Notes: generated by a model not told the origin, from the letters alone. A DNA stretch of 64,000 nucleotides from Dactylonectria macrodidyma (GCA_020744425.1 JAGMUV010000006.1:1736001-1800000), one strand, 5' to 3'. Shown: positions 44,701 to 58,334, counted from the first letter of the stretch. Numbers and translations: made by a program.

Positions 44701-44746
44701 CAGACGGTTCCTCTGATGTTCATCCCAAAGCCACGTTTGCAGAATA

Positions 44747-44774
44747 GATGATGATGATGATGATGATGATGATG
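44747..44774. repeat. (GAT)9 microsatellite
   Basis: Uninterrupted trinucleotide run in intergenic DNA. Confidence 0.95.
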
Positions 44775-45606
44775 GTGACATGGCGCCGTTGGAGTAGACA
44801 CCACGCTTCCCAAGCTGGGCTTTGCATTCGTTCTACCAGTGTTCCAAGCTTCCCTTGCCCGTCGTCCATCGATTCTCCGGCCAACCGGGCAGTCCCACCA
44901 GTCCGCGCACCTTGCCGCCTTGAGCGCGACCCTGCCTGCTTTGGTGCCCCTTTGGCCGATCCGTCTGTTATGTGTCCGCGACGACGACCTCCAAAAAGAA
45001 TCCCCAACAACGGCTATTCCTGGGGGTGGTTGCATGGCTCCAATTAGAGTTGCCTGTTCGTCCTGTACGTGCTGCGTGGTCTTGAACCATGGAAGTCAAC
45101 GCACCGTCCGCAGCAGCCCGTATCGCCGTCTCCGCACACACTACGACGGGACGGCCAGGCCTTTTTTCTCATTAGACGTCCGTCTTTTCCGTGCTCAAAT
45201 GCTCGCCATCGATCGTCACTCGTTCACTCTGCCTTTTCGCAATCGCTTTTCTTCTTCCCCCCCCCGGGCGAAGGGATAGTGTGGAGATTTTTTATTTTCT
45301 GGGGGACTCCAACTTTGACTAGCGAGTTCGTCCCCCGCAACACGACGACGGGGAAAGGCCAGGCTAGAGCTCTGACTGCAGGGGGGTGGACCCAGCCGCA
45401 GGTGGTAGGTGCATTCACTGTCTTGCATGTGCTGTAGGCGAGTAAGGAGTGAAGCTGGTGGCATTGGTGGTATTTTGTTGGTAGAGGTTGAAAGGTGCAG
45501 GCTGAGAGTGATCAGGTTGGGGGGTGGTTGGCGGTGGAGCGTCCTCAGGCCGTCTCCAAATATCCAGAAATCCTGCCTGAGGTTCTAGATTGTTAGTGAC
45601 TGTTAC

Positions 45607-45638
45607 CCCATCCCATCCCATCCCATCCCATCCCATCC
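45607..45638. repeat. CCCAT pentanucleotide repeat
   Basis: About six tandem CCCAT units. It is not the fungal telomere repeat TTAGGG. Confidence 0.9.
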
Positions 45639-46070
45639 ACTCCAACGCTTCCTTGGCCCTAGTTAAACGCCCTCGTTGAATCTAGTTTTGATGAATCCTA
45701 GTAGATGAATCTTAGACCCCTCCACTGCCTCCAGCGCCCTGACTCGTTATGGACGGACCGCACCAAAATGCAGGCCCCCCTCCCCTACGGACAGGCGGCC
45801 TGGCGCTGGGACGATCGTTCTCCTCCTCCGCCTCCTCCTCCTCCATCTCCACCCCAGACTTTTTTCTCCTCCCCTTGCCCTAGTGGTGGAGATCTCGCCT
45901 GCTGTCTGGGGAAAGGCCGTCTTGATCCAGAAAACTGCGGAGAGTCAGCAAACAAGGGAGAAAGCTGCATGGGGCCGGAGCAAAGGGTGGCGCCTACTTC
46001 CGGCCCTGAGGGAGGCAGACTGGCAGATTAAAGCTAGCCCCAAGAAAGCTGACGATGAGCAATGGGCTGA

Positions 46071-46076
46071 TATAAG
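46071..46076 (+). promoter_or_regulatory. possible TATA box of the acetate-transporter gene
   Basis: GATATAAG stands about 275 bp upstream of the ATG at 46346. Confidence 0.3.
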
Positions 46077-46237
46077 TCTGTCTCCCATCCGGATCTTGTT
46101 TCGAGCTGGGTTTTGCATTGGCTGGTTCATCATACAAGCATCCAAAGATATACCCCATCTCGTTGGCAAAGGGCCGCTTCATCTTTCCATCTCTCTTTGT
46201 CGGCCTCCATTCATTGCCTGACATCCTCCTTGTCAAC

Positions 46238-46261
46238 CACACACACACACACACACACACA
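46238..46261. repeat. (CA)12 microsatellite
   Basis: Pure dinucleotide run about 85 bp before the ATG of the transporter gene, probably within its 5' leader. Confidence 0.95.
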
Positions 46262-46345
46262 TCACCCACCCCCCTTGGCAAATACCACGTCGAGTCTCCT
46301 TCATCCCACCAAATTCTTCATCTCCTCCTCGTGTAGCTCTTCGCA

Positions 46346-47485
46346 ATGGCCACCTCCGAGCACTCCGAGCTTCACACCAAGCAGAATGGTGTTGGCAATG
46401 GCAATGGCATCTACGACCCCGAGTCCAACCGCATGGAAGCTCTCAAGCAGTTCCGCTCTGCTGCCAGCGTGTCCATGAGCCCAGAGCTCTTCGAGAAGCT
46501 CTACCTGTCCCCTATGAATGAGGTCAAAGGAGACTTGCGAAAGACATTTGGCAACCCGACGCCCATGTACGTCGCCCCTGAGATGAACATCTCCTCGAAC
46601 ACGCGTTTGTCTCTTACATTGACGTGAAAACTGACATTCGATCTGATAGTGCCCTCGTCGGCTTCCTCCTCGCCTTTACTCCTCTGTCCTGCGACTTGAT
46701 GGGATGGCGCGGCGCTGGCGGTAGCGGTGCTGCCTCCAAGTATGTGTCACAACCTATTCTATCTCGACAACATTGCGATCGATACTAATATCAGCTCCTT
46801 AGTGGTGCTTACATCTTCATGGGTGGTCTCCTCATGCTCATCGGCGGCATCCTCGAGTGGGTTCTCGGCAACAGCTTCCCCGCCGTCGTCTTCTGCACCT
46901 TTGGTGGCTTCTGGTTCTCCTACGGCGCGACTCTCATCCCTGCCTTTGCCTCCTACGCTTCCTATGCTCCCGCGGATGCCGAATCCGCTGCCGAGGGTCT
47001 GGCCACGACCGGATTTAATGCTAGCTTTGGTAAGACCCCAGAACGAGAACATGTTTACAATATGAGTTGAGCCCTTATGCTGACTGTGTCCAAGGTTTTT
47101 GGCTTCTCTTCATGGGCGTCTTGACCACCATCTTCCTCGTCTGCTCGCTCCGAACCAACGTCGCCTTCGTCGTCATCTTCTTCAGCTTGATGATCTGCTT
47201 CTACCTGCTCACTGCCGGTTTCTGGGCTCTCGCTCGGGACGCCGTTGGTAACGCTGCCCTCGCCAACAAGCTTATCATTGTACGTCTTGACTCCAAAACT
47301 GATACAAAAAAACGTCTAACAATTTAAAACAGGGTGGTGGTGCTTGCGGATTTGTCTGCTGCCTTGCTGGGTGGTACATTCTCCTCGCCATCATGCTCGC
47401 CATTGTCGATTTCCCCATCCAGATCCCCGTCGGTGACCTCTCAAGCGTTATCAAGGGCAAGAGCGACAAGGCTCGCCGGGACTAA
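46346..47485 (+). CDS. GPR1/FUN34/YaaH family acetate (ammonium) transporter
   Basis: Five exons, 46346-46566, 46650-46739, 46803-47029, 47095-47279 and 47333-47485, give 291 residues. Introns are 83, 63, 65 and 53 bp. The family hallmark NPTPIALVGFLL (normally NPxPxGL) starts at residue 70 across the first splice junction. Six membrane segments follow: ALVGFLLAFTPLSCDL, YIFMGGLLMLIGGILEWVLG, VVFCTFGGFWFSYGATLIPA, FWLLFMGVLTTIFLVCSL, AFVVIFFSLMICFYLLTAGF and CGFVCCLAGWYILLAIMLAI. Members such as yeast Ady2/Ato and Aspergillus AcpA import acetate or handle ammonium export at the plasma membrane. The N-terminal 65 residues are hydrophilic and cytosolic, as usual. Expression is often tied to carbon source; no specific site was identified here. 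Confidence 0.93.
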
Positions 47486-48980
47486 GTCAAGATTGTATAG
47501 CATAAGAGAGACCCGAGTAGTGTAGTTTCCACCGTCAAGATAGTTTCCATCGGAGTTGGTGAAGGCGTTGTACCAGTCAACGGTTTGGTCTGGTGGCTTT
47601 GTCAGAATCTCGAAGGCAAAGAGGAAGGGCAGAGGTTCTTTTTTTGATTATCGGCCAGTGGTTGATGGCTAATGTAGGATTTGCACATGGTGAACAAAAT
47701 GGAATACATATCTGGAACCCCTCATGTCTATGTTGCTGTGTCTGGTTCCGTCGCCTTTGAAAACATTCAGATGCACAACCACTTGTGACACAAGCTGGAC
47801 CTCGCTAATATGGAGGTCCCAAACATGAAGAGTTTGGGATGTGGGCTGAGCGATATATGTATAACATGCTGATCATGGGACATCTATCTACCCGGTCCCT
47901 TACGGCCGAGTCTAGTAAGACAGGCATAGGCCAGGCTTCCAACACGTGTTTTTGAATCTATACCACTTGCAAGATCTGTGCCTTGCATGGATGGATGGAT
48001 CTTAGAATGGCGCACAGATTCGAACCAGCAATGGCAGATTCCATCTCGTGAACCGGCCCGGGTTTGGTAGTATTTGACATACGAATAGCGACACCCGGAT
48101 CTCAAAGTGAGCATCACGTCGCCATCCGCTGCGCCTCTCCCATGACTCTGTGTGTGTGCTGAGGTTAGCACGTGCCTGGAGAACTGTGCCAAGTTCCGCA
48201 TCCCCGGATCTTTGCTGAGCCCCCCAGAAAGAACGCCCATGTGCTAGACTACGTATTGATTGATCTAGCAATAGAGCAAACAGATCAGCAAACTGACCAT
48301 TTCCCCGCACGATCTTACGCCGGACCCATCCGCCTCGACCGTTTGAAGGTCTGGCCAAGTCAGAGAGAGGTCCGGGGCAATGAAACGATTGGCGAAGGCC
48401 TAGATTTTCAAAACAGCCCAGGTTTATCCCGGTCAACTACGGATCCGCAGCTGCATCTGCAAAGTCCCCCTCCCTGTGCCGTATTTTGGCGGGGTATGGG
48501 GGGATAGGCCGAGAACGGACGTTCAAAATCCCAGATCTGATTCATCATGACATTTCAACGTCATAGTAAGAATAACGAGAACAAATGGTGCTGGTCGGAG
48601 AGATAAGCGAGATGGTGCCAATCTGTACTTGTGTAAGTTGGATCCTGGCTTTCCCCGCATCGCTCACATTGGAGAAACTCACCACCTAGATACGTAATCA
48701 TAAGCTGTAGTGCATGTCGCTGCGGAAATGCTTCTATCAGACGATGAGTAAGTGGCGTTCTTACCACAGGAACGAGATTTAAGCTTGTTTTTTATGTGTG
48801 GCCCTGCCTAAGAAAGGATGCCACCTTTCTGATCAAGGCTTCTTGACTGGGTTCTGCATTTGCTAGACCTGACGTGGGTGCAAACGCCTTGACTGAGGTG
48901 GTTGACAAACCTAAAGACTGCGTAAAAATGACGTTTTGTTCTTAAAGCATGTGGAACATATCATGGAACTTGTCAATACA

Positions 48981-49008
48981 GGTATCGTGCACCGATGAGC
49001 ACGATACC
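48981..49008. repeat. perfect 10-bp inverted repeat, 8-nt loop
   Basis: GGTATCGTGC at 48981-48990 and GCACGATACC at 48999-49008 are exact reverse complements around an 8-nt loop. Intergenic. Confidence 0.9.
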
Positions 49009-50444
49009 AAACAACTTGCAAGAAGCACCAGAGCGAGACGGACAGAAAGCGAACATGGAACCAGACGAAGACCAATTTCAATCCATGACTTGCATCAAGG
49101 GCGTGCTCTGGCTTGCCATGTGAAATAGAGCCTGGTTAAACAAGGTGGACGGTGCCGCTGTGGTGGTCATATGGCAAGTTGGGGATTGTCCTCTCAGAGA
49201 AGCCCTGAATGGCAAGGTGAGATGAGATGACAATGTATCAAAAGTAATATATTATGACATAAAACTCAACTATGCTTCATCAACTTCATGATTCATGAAT
49301 GAAACCCCACGTTTCGGCATTGCGACATACTCATATGGTGTCCTTCTGCAATCTTAGCCTCCACAACTGAGCAGAGACACCAAGGTACTTGATTTGACGC
49401 CAGCAACAGATTGCGAAGCCAATCTCTTCACAAACAAAGAGAATAATTTACAGCCCCTAATCATAGCCATATTATCCTCACTTCAATTATAAACGTGAGT
49501 ACTTGTAGAGTTCTTAACCAGTTGTGTGGAACAACCACGAACTTGTCGCAGATCCTACGGCACCCCGGGGGACGGCTGCAAATTAGCTGTATATGACATC
49601 CTGAAGCGATGACGTAGCTGTGTTGCTTTACTTTCCTTGTTGTCTGTACATAGTCTTTGGATAAGATGCTGCATGATTTGCGTCATATCGACCTGTCAAA
49701 TGAGATACGCATCAGCACCATCCAAGTCGGCGGCTATTCTCAGACAAACTAACAACAGCACCCCCCACTGAATGGCTACTTCTGATTATACCTCATGAAA
49801 AACATTCTTCCTATTCATCGTCTCGCTATAGTCTCATCTTGTGAGATGTAGAGCGCACCCGCCATTCATGCCATCTGCTCTTGGCCAAAGCTAGCGAACC
49901 TCAGGTAGTCGGGCTTTCCTCCTCCTGTATGCTCTACGAGGACCTCTAAATATTGAACGACATATGATTTGACCTCCATTTGTTTGTTGTAACCCAATAA
50001 AAAACACCTCGGCGACAGGGATTCTGATAATAGGGAGCAAAGCATGCGCTGGGTTGACAATCCATCACGAACTCAACTAGTGTGAAGAGAACTACCTACA
50101 CGAACACGGCAAAAGACTAAGGTATCACAATATACGTTCTTTGAATGCAAGATTATTTAGTTGCAAGCTTGCGCGACTTCCTATGCCTTATCCAGGAGAT
50201 GCAAAACAATATATGGAGGTCTGGTGTATGATCCAGAGTCGTAAGCGTTGTTCCAGGACATGTATTTGAAAAGGGATAGTGTCAATAAATGATCGGCGCT
50301 TATTCCGTATCAGAGGAAGCCTGGGAGGCTCTGTGGACTTCCAAGAGCTCTTATGAGGACGTCGACAAAGTCTCCCGCGCCTCTGCTGTCCTTGCCAGCT
50401 CCGACATCAAAGAAGGCAAACTTTTCTTTGCAGCCCAACCAATT

Positions 50445-50985
50445 TTAGGCGGGAATTGGAGACTCACATTTGAGCCTTTCCAATTCTTCGGTTTTCATAT
50501 GCTGATCTTGCACTTCAATTCCAACATTGACCCAATCGACCAACCCACGTAGCCGTCCGTAGATGGCTTTTTCCGACAAGTCCTCTAGCGAAACTGGGCT
50601 CAGCAGTTTGTAGCTTGAAGTGCGAACTCTTAGCAGACAGAAAAAAGATGCCGGCGCAAGATTTCGAATGCTATGAAAATGGTAGAGACCGTGGTCTTCG
50701 CGTCCTAGATGCTCACAAAGCGGCAGGGCCTTTGTCCAACCCATCTTTAGGTTGCCGCCCTTGACCCTGACATGATCAACAACAACGAATAGGCCACGAT
50801 AAGCTTGGCATATGACATTGGTGAGTACGAGTGATTACCAATTTGGGCCATAATATGTTAGCTTTGCTACGTACAACGCAGTTCTCGACTGCCGGATCCA
50901 GTTCCAGTCCTAGTTTGCCGTCCATCGCAAACCGTCGTGATAGCCAGAGAACCACGCAAGTCACTCTTTCGATTGACACCGGCAT
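50445..50985 (-). pseudogene. possible decayed gene remnant, family unknown
   Basis: The minus strand reads about 125 codons without a stop, ending at a TAA at 50445, with unbiased, protein-like composition. Upstream of it, 50985-50842 reads in a different frame with similar character (RRFAMDGKLGLELDPAVENC). The two cannot be joined by an intron with normal length and sites, so a frameshift is the simplest link. A further minus-strand frame lies at 51107-51521. I recognise no domain. It may equally be chance open sequence. Confidence 0.2.
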
Positions 50986-53900
50986 CAAGCTTCAGTCACT
51001 TGGAATAAACAGTGTATGGCTAGTCGCCGGTTCTACCTAGACATTGGGTCACGCATGTCACTCGATGCTCAAGTAATGAACAGAGACTGTAGAGGCCATG
51101 ATTCATTTAATAACTCGTGATGACAACGAATCGTTTCATTCCTTTGCGAAGAGAGCAATAGGAATTTTCAGTGAAGACTTCACGGTCAGATACTGCATCG
51201 CAAATTCCTACATCAACCCGTCGAGCATGGCACATTGGTCTACGCCCTGAGGAATACGAACGGCCAAGCCCATATACAAGTGATATAAACCCAAGACCCT
51301 GATTCAACGAAGTCGACATTGACCATTGGCTTTTCCTCTCTCACAGAAGAACTTGTAACATCAAAGATACCAATAGCAAGACTGGTGGTTCCCTTTGACA
51401 TTCGGGCAGGCACCCGAGCTTCACGAGGCCATCCTCTGAATTCACTTGGTTTGCAGCTATTGGGAAGCAAAAGACGCATTGAGACCGTGGCTGATACAAC
51501 CAGCCATGTCTCCTCAGCCAAGGGTTACTGATCCATCAACAGCGTTCGTATCAGCTGCTGCCACTTCAGCTCCCCACATCGGGCATATTTGACATGCAAG
51601 CCATGAATTCAAATAGTGCGAAGAGGCAGAGACACGGCAAAACTCTCTTTGACGGCGCCACTACCCAAAGCTCAAGCCCCCCTTTCCCCATCACAGACCT
51701 CTCCTTGATGCCGCTGTCTTTTCACAGCCACTCGAAGGTGCCTCCATTCCAAATTCCACCAGCCCACCCCTCCCAAGCGGAAGTCAGGCGCAGGAGAGAA
51801 CACCCCCAGAGGGAGTGAGAGCAAGACAAGGGCCTTGGGGCCGGGATTCCTCCCTCGCATTCCAGGAACAGGAGACACAGTGGCGTGACCAAAAGGTCTT
51901 ACATTGTATAAGTGCCCCAATACAAGTCTGGAAACTCTCCGCTCGTCGACACAGGACAACGCCCTTGGCTAGGGTGTATCAAGGAGTCGAGATTCGGCCC
52001 CGCGAATTCTAGGAGCTTTTTCTCCTTATCGGTAGCTGCACACTTCTCGACTTGAAGAAAATAGGAGAGGCCATGTTGCGGGACTTGACTAATGATAGTC
52101 TCCTGCGTGGCGGAGCCGCAGTCAAGACGGCTTGGAGACATGGAATGTTGAATCTGCGGAGCTGCCGCAACTTCGTCAGACACATCAAAGCGTTCGTCCT
52201 GCCGGCCACATTGAGGAACAGAGGCGTAAATGAGATGCGATAGTTTGACTCGGGATAGACTTGGGTACGTATGTACCTATAGATGTCTTGTCCTGAGCCT
52301 TGCTCCGTCATTCTCCACCACGGACCTAGGGTCTTGTCACTGTGGAATCGCGGCGTGAATAGCCTCGCTTAGAGTACTCTCAGCATGTATATAGTATACA
52401 TGGTCTGCATCCTCTTCAATAGTGGCAAATCGGAGACTGAGACAAACTTGGTCAGGATCCAGTCGGAAGGTGCGGAAGAAAAGCAGACCAATCAGAATAG
52501 TGTGGGCTGTGACACCATCGCCGGCGACGTGTCTCTTGTTGGGGCTCCAGTATGAATCATCTGGGTGAGACTGAGCCCACGATCCCGGGATCCAGCAAAA
52601 CCTGGCTCCCGTCATTGTTGAGAGGCCCTCTCAAGCCCTTTTTGGCCCGTTAGCCCTTTCTTTGACGAATGCACTGGTGATCCCTGCGTTGCTGAGCTGG
52701 GTGTTGGCGTCCCCATTACCATTGGTGAGACCCGTCTTCTTCAACCCCGTTGGCTGCATCTTGTCTGAAAGAGACGCCTCATGTGATAACTGACAGGTCG
52801 TTCAGACTAAGTTTTCCCGCTGCTGAACTCCGTACAGCGGAGATTACCAGCAGCGCCCGCTCTACAGTCTAGAACAGCAATTCTGGAGGCCCAGTCGCCG
52901 CTATCTTTCCACCAGTGCTGGGTGTTTGATCCAAACGCCTCCTGTACGTGGATGAGACGGGAACATCCAGACACGGGGTGTAAGGAAGGGGGGGGGGGTG
53001 GAAACCTGGCGCCGTTTCGTTGAAAATACTGAGCCTTGATTAGTCCCCGTAGTTCCGCCAGTCTGGATCCCCTGGCGCTGCTGCAACTTGCCTACCATTG
53101 TTCACTCTATTGCTATCCCGACAAGGCGGCAGGACAGCTGCACACACCCACCGCTAATCGGTTTCCGCAAGTTTCTTTTTCCTTGTTTTTTCTCTCTATC
53201 TTTTTTTCTTTTTCTGTACGCATATTCCTGCGAATCGAGAATCCCGAGACGAGCTTGGATAGGCATCCAAGTCGCAGCCGAATGGGGTGTGCATCGGACT
53301 GCCAGCCAGCCGTGAGACACGCGATTCGATCAGATCTTGCAGGCGTCGACGCCTGGGATACCCATACTCCCACGCGGAATATTTTTCTTTTCTTTGCTCG
53401 TGTGCAAAGGCCAATCGGCAGACCCAAAGAGGCATCCATATGCCTCTTGGCAGCATACATAGTACGCCCAAGTAATCACACCACCAATCTCCCACGTCCG
53501 AAGGGGTAGGTATGCAGAGAGACAAGAGGCAAAAGCCAAGAAGGGTGTGCAGCGACCCATGAGGAAACCGCATGTTCAGCCTGCGCGACAAACCACATGG
53601 CCAGAATCGCAGATGCCGCGGCAGGAAGAGACTTGGCTTGCATGAGACCAGGGCACAGGCAATAGTTTGCAGCCCGTCTCTGCCCAAACGCGTGGTCTAT
53701 CGGTTTTTGCGTTCCTCCGCATCGACTACAGATAGGACACAGTATCCTTGAGTTAGTGACTCAACACGCGTTAAGCTCTCAGGCCCAGTAATTGTTGTCT
53801 TGACGCCTGCTACGAGGAGGGTCTAAGTCGAACTTTGCATGATGCCGCACAGTCCTGGTTGCTGCCTGAGCATGTGCAAATTGTCTCGTTCTAGACCGCG

Positions 53901-54479
53901 GCCAAGACAGCCAGTCAGGACAGCCATAGTCGTCGACCATCAGTAGTATCTCATTGCGGTGGACATGGGCGCAAATTATTACAAAACGACGTAGAGGAGC
54001 AAGGATCAGATACGTACCGTGCTCGCAGTACGGATTCAACATCTCGCCAGATGCTCGTAGTAGGCGCCGATCGTCTCTCCACGACCGGCAGTTTCTTCGC
54101 TCAAATCACTGTGGCTCATGATTCGTGAGGTGCGTGTCAGAAAACGAACACCGGGGACACAACCCTCAGCTTGGCGGCCACTTAGGTAAACGAATACGCT
54201 CGTGGCGAAGTGTAGATCATGTAGACCGCCTCATCCACAAGTAATGCGTCAGCAACAACCAGCTCATAGATAGTGTCGGAGCTGGTACAGGGCCATCCGT
54301 AGGTAGCAACACTGTCTGCACGACCACGTTGGCAACTCTCTATAGCATCTTCCGGCGTATTTATACCCTGATATGTTCATGTTCTAACATACCGCTGTTA
54401 TCGAAGAAGAATATGAATAGTCATCCATTCCGTTGTTTCACTTCTAACGCTGTGGCTTTCTGCGATGAGGCTTGTCTTT

Positions 54480-56799
54480 CTACACACAAACCTGCAGACT
54501 TCCCGTCCAGAAAAAGTGTGGTTCGCCGGGAGGAACCTGTATCCCTCCAGTTGCTTGTTGCTTGAGACCCATGTACTTCGCCTTCGCTTTGAGCCGGAAC
54601 TGTTTGATCTCATCTAAAACATCCTTCATAGCCGCGAGCTCATCCCGTGTAGGCGATGGAAGCTCCTTGGGCATTATTGCCATGCTCCATGCTGTTTGGA
54701 AGATGAATGATTTCTTGGGCGCTCCAGCCATCACTTGGCCGGCGGTGGCCGGACCGACTCCGCCTAGGATATCGAGGTTCATCACCAACCTCCGATATTC
54801 TTTGATGACGGGATTTGTGTCCGTCCCCGGGTTTCCAATCCACACAGGCACCGCAAAGGACTCGCCATTCCAATTTCCACGGTGGGTCAAGAATTCGCCG
54901 TCGTCGTTGTGGTGCAGAGAAGTAGACGAGGTGACACGTGTCGGCTCAGGAAGCCAGGTTGACGCCCGCAATGTCCGTCTCGACGCCGCACGTTCGTCTT
55001 CGAAGAAACTAAATCCTACATCCCCGGTTCTCATCAATTCTTCGGCATCTAGATCCTCTGCCAAATCAAGACTCTCTTCTGCACTGATCGACTCGAACTG
55101 GAGCCGGAGATGTTTTAGACCTTCTAATATGCCTGGAGCCCGTCTTGATGACCATGCTGTCCTCGTATCGTGAATCACTCGTTCTTGAATCGATAACAAT
55201 TTGAGAAACTGTACTAGCTTGGCGATCAGTGGGCCAGATGAGTGCCGCGGGATGCGCGTGAGGGTCAACGATGTCAATCGTGGATTCATGTCTGGGACAA
55301 AAGCTTGAGCATATGCCTGCTGTACGCGGGAGAGAATCGAGGTCTCGGCGATATGCAATCGCTTCAATTTTGACACACCTTCCATTTGTAACGTAGGGAT
55401 CTGAGTAACGACAGAGTGGTGTATCCGTAGGGTACGGAGATTAGAAGAGAAGACAGGGCGCAGAAAATGAGCTGCGTTCGGGATCCCATACAGCATCGCC
55501 GATTTGGGCCACACTCGTTGATGTTCTTTTTGAGGAATCACCAAGGGCATGGAGTCGCAAGATAGTTCCTCCAGGTGGCCGGCAGCAATTCTCAGCATCA
55601 TTTCAATGCCAAGAGCTGAGATTTGGTTGTGGGACAGATGGAGGTGGGTCAGATCCTGAGAGTGGCGATAGTCAACCACCGATAGACGGCGATCCTGGCC
55701 GCAAAATGCTCGCTGGACATCTTGAACAGAATCGGACTTGACTCCCCTTTGCCCATCAGCCCGTGGTACTTGGTACTCTTGTGGCCCCGATTCTAGCTTG
55801 GCCGTGTACATTGGAGAATCGATGAGATACCGCTCCGGGTGAGAAAAGGAGCCGCTCCACTCGGATTCCTTCACAAAAGCAAACTTTCCATAGTCAGGGG
55901 TCCCTTCTCCAGTCAAGTCAATCCCGCCGTCAATTCGAAAGTTGGCATAGGACCAAAGGGGTGGCTTCCAGAAACAGTCTGCGGCTAATCTGCCAATGAT
56001 GACATCCGTTGCTCTGTTTCCACAGATGTCTAGGCTCCAGAGCTGTTTACCGAAACGTCCGATCAAAGCGCTGAGCGCTGTGTCGTCAAGCCTGCGGTTG
56101 CGAACTTTGAGGATGCGTAATTCCGGCAAGAATGATGCCTGAAGCATGTGCCAGATTGCCCCGGGGATGCCAGAAACGTCTAGGTAGACTACACCCGCTA
56201 GACTCGGAGACCTGAAGAAGGTCGAAGGCATGGGAGATGTACAACGAGCCATGCTCAACAAGAGAAGCCGGTGATCGTTTGTGCTTGTGCCACCACCAGT
56301 GAGTAAAGCCCCTGGGTCCAGATCCGTATGGCCATCTAGGAGAATGCAAGTCAGATTAGGTAGTGACGCGAGAGCCCACTTGAAGCTCTGGTTCAGTGAC
56401 TGGTCGTCCGAAGCAAAGTGATACGAATCCTTCGCAAACTCTCTCGCGTCGAGAACGTGGACTAAGGAACGAGTGTCGCGAGCCACATGCTGAAGCCGAT
56501 GGAGCGCAAAGTCAAGCCACCACCCTACGTCTTTTGGAATAGATGTGTGTCAGCTTCAAAGAGAGACAGACAATTAGCACAGGCCTAGTGTGGCTGAACT
56601 CACCATCCCCTGATTGCAAGCCAGCATGCCGAACAGCTAGCAAGAGGTCGGACCAAAGACGTGGGGCAAAAACATGCCAAAATCGGCCATTTACCCTGCA
56701 AAGGGCTGGGTAGTCTCGAGGCGCTACAAAGGGGGCCACCAGATGAAGCCAATCTGGGCGTGTGGTGGCCTCGTGATAGGATGGGAGGTATTCCATCAT
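54480..56799 (-). CDS. F-box/leucine-rich-repeat-like protein
   Basis: Minus-strand exons 56799-56604 and 56524-54480 give 746 residues. The 79-bp intron (GTGAGT, GCTGAC, GTAG) joins in phase 1 and restores WWLDFALHRLQHVARDTRSL. The N-terminus (LHLVAPFVAPRDYPALCRVN, then VFAPRLWSDLL) resembles a degenerate F-box. Leucine-rich segments follow, such as LPELRILKVRNRRLDD, LWSLDICGNRATD, LTHLHLSHNQIS, SNLRTLRIHHSVV and LKRLHIAETSI (residues about 190-480), then a variable acidic region. The C-terminus has a basic helix (IKQFRLKAKAKYMGLKQQ). Many paralogues of this layout occur in Pezizomycotina. A role in protein recognition, perhaps for ubiquitination, is inferred only. A double ATG starts the frame, and an in-frame stop lies just upstream. 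Confidence 0.85.
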
Positions 56800-58334
56800 G
56801 TAAAGCGCATCCTAGCTGCTGGCGTGGGGTTCGTCCTTGGCCGTCCGGGCGATATCTAGGGGCGTATAGAACGCAGGAGTGGGATATAAGGTAACGATAG
56901 CCGATCTCCACAAAGGAAGCGGGAGATGCGATATCCGTGATCGACGCCAGTGGGTGTGAGTGGGTGGACTGCCAGATCGCGGATCTAACAGATGAAAGAG
57001 GGTGGACGAATGATACCAGGACGTGAATCTCGGAGACGCGGCTGATAGGTAGGCAACGTAGGCAACAATTGCGAAGCGACGATGGCGAAGGGACAGATGG
57101 GGGCATGCAGATGGGGCGGAGGGGCTCAGCTACAGTTGCGCACTGTCCCCTTTCAGATAGTTCCTGTCGTTTTTGGTGATAGAATGGAGGATAACTGGAG
57201 ACGGCAAGCGGAGAAAAGACGCTGAACGTAGTGATTCCACGTCGTACAAACTGTCTGAGGCAGGTGTAGTCCAACTAACGTCTGGGCGCTTGTGGGGAAG
57301 TTGTCGCCCTTGTGCTCAACTCTCTCTCTATCTTTCTCAAGGAGCACAGTGCGCTTTGCTTCTTCTGCGCCAAGAGACAGCAGGCGGCAGTGCAAATTGT
57401 CGCGGGTGCCACGATCAGGTCGTGGTGACACAAACGACTATCGGAGGAATGAGCGATGACGTCTCATCCAACAGCAACCAAGGCTGAAGAGGTGGAAGAC
57501 CAAACGGCCGAAGGATGGAAGAGAACCAACAAGGCTAAGGGACGTCGCAATGTCAGGCTACTGCGTGTGTTCCTCAAACGGCACGGGCTCGAGGCGTCTC
57601 GCCGTTTCGAGCCTCTGGCAGGGCGCCGGCTCGACGCCCCAGATGGGATGTGGGGAAGCCGGGAGGTGGCTTGAACTGGTGACATTTCTCAGCTGGTGCC
57701 AGGCACGGGGACGCGTCTGAGTGGTCGACATCGATTCGTGCAGGGCTGACCTGTCACTTTTCTGGCGAGACGCGACGGGCGAGACAGGCGAGGGCTTTTG
57801 AGATGCTGCCGACTACCAACCGCAGAGACAGGACGATCTATGATGCATACAAAATTATTGGACGTACATATTGACCGCTGGTTTTGGTGGCGTCAACTGG
57901 TGACACCCGTGACGGAAGGAATTGGCGGGGATTGTTGGTCTGCGATGTGATGGTGATAGAGAGAGAACAAGAAGTGTGGGGAATCACGGAAGCCAGGCCT
58001 CACTCAACTGGATGAGAGCTGACTTAATCAACAGCGGTCAACCTCCCACTACAGCACTGTACCTTACTGTCTGACCCTCAGTTTATTACACCAGCCCACT
58101 AATAATAAAATCCCCCCTCCCCCCTAGACAAACCTGTTCATCCACACCCCCCGATGCCGCACCGTGAGCCCTACGGGGCAAACCCCCAGCGAAGGCTTTC
58201 TAGCCTACAGGCGGCTCTCTCCCCCCGGTGTCCGCTGAAAAGGGGCCGGTGCTTGCGCTAACACGGGACGATGAGCGGCGCTCCCGCACTGTCAGCCACA
58301 TCGTGGGCCTGTCCATGGAAGAGGGGCGTGGAAT

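Larger units (their letters stand above)
41725..46345. other. 4.6-kb intergenic region
   Basis: No firm gene. A coding-like stretch at 43296-43466 cannot be tied into a convincing gene. Simple repeats: (GAT)9 at 44747-44774, CCCAT repeats at 45607-45638, CTC-rich sequence near 45820-45850, and (CA)12 at 46238-46261 in the leader of the transporter gene. A TATAAG box at 46071-46076 probably serves that gene. Confidence 0.45.
47486..54479. other. 7-kb gene-poor region
   Basis: No intact gene is supported. Structure seen: a 10-bp perfect hairpin at 48981-49008, a poly-G run near 52988-53000, and minus-strand coding-like stretches at about 50445-50985 and 51110-51521 that are broken by frameshifts or stops. 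Frequent stops and short AT-richer patches (for example 49220-49320) suggest old decayed sequence. Confidence 0.45.

Noticed and set aside
45607..45638. CCCAT repeat considered as telomere-like
   Set aside because: The unit is five bases and differs from TTAGGG/CCCTAA; genes continue on both sides.
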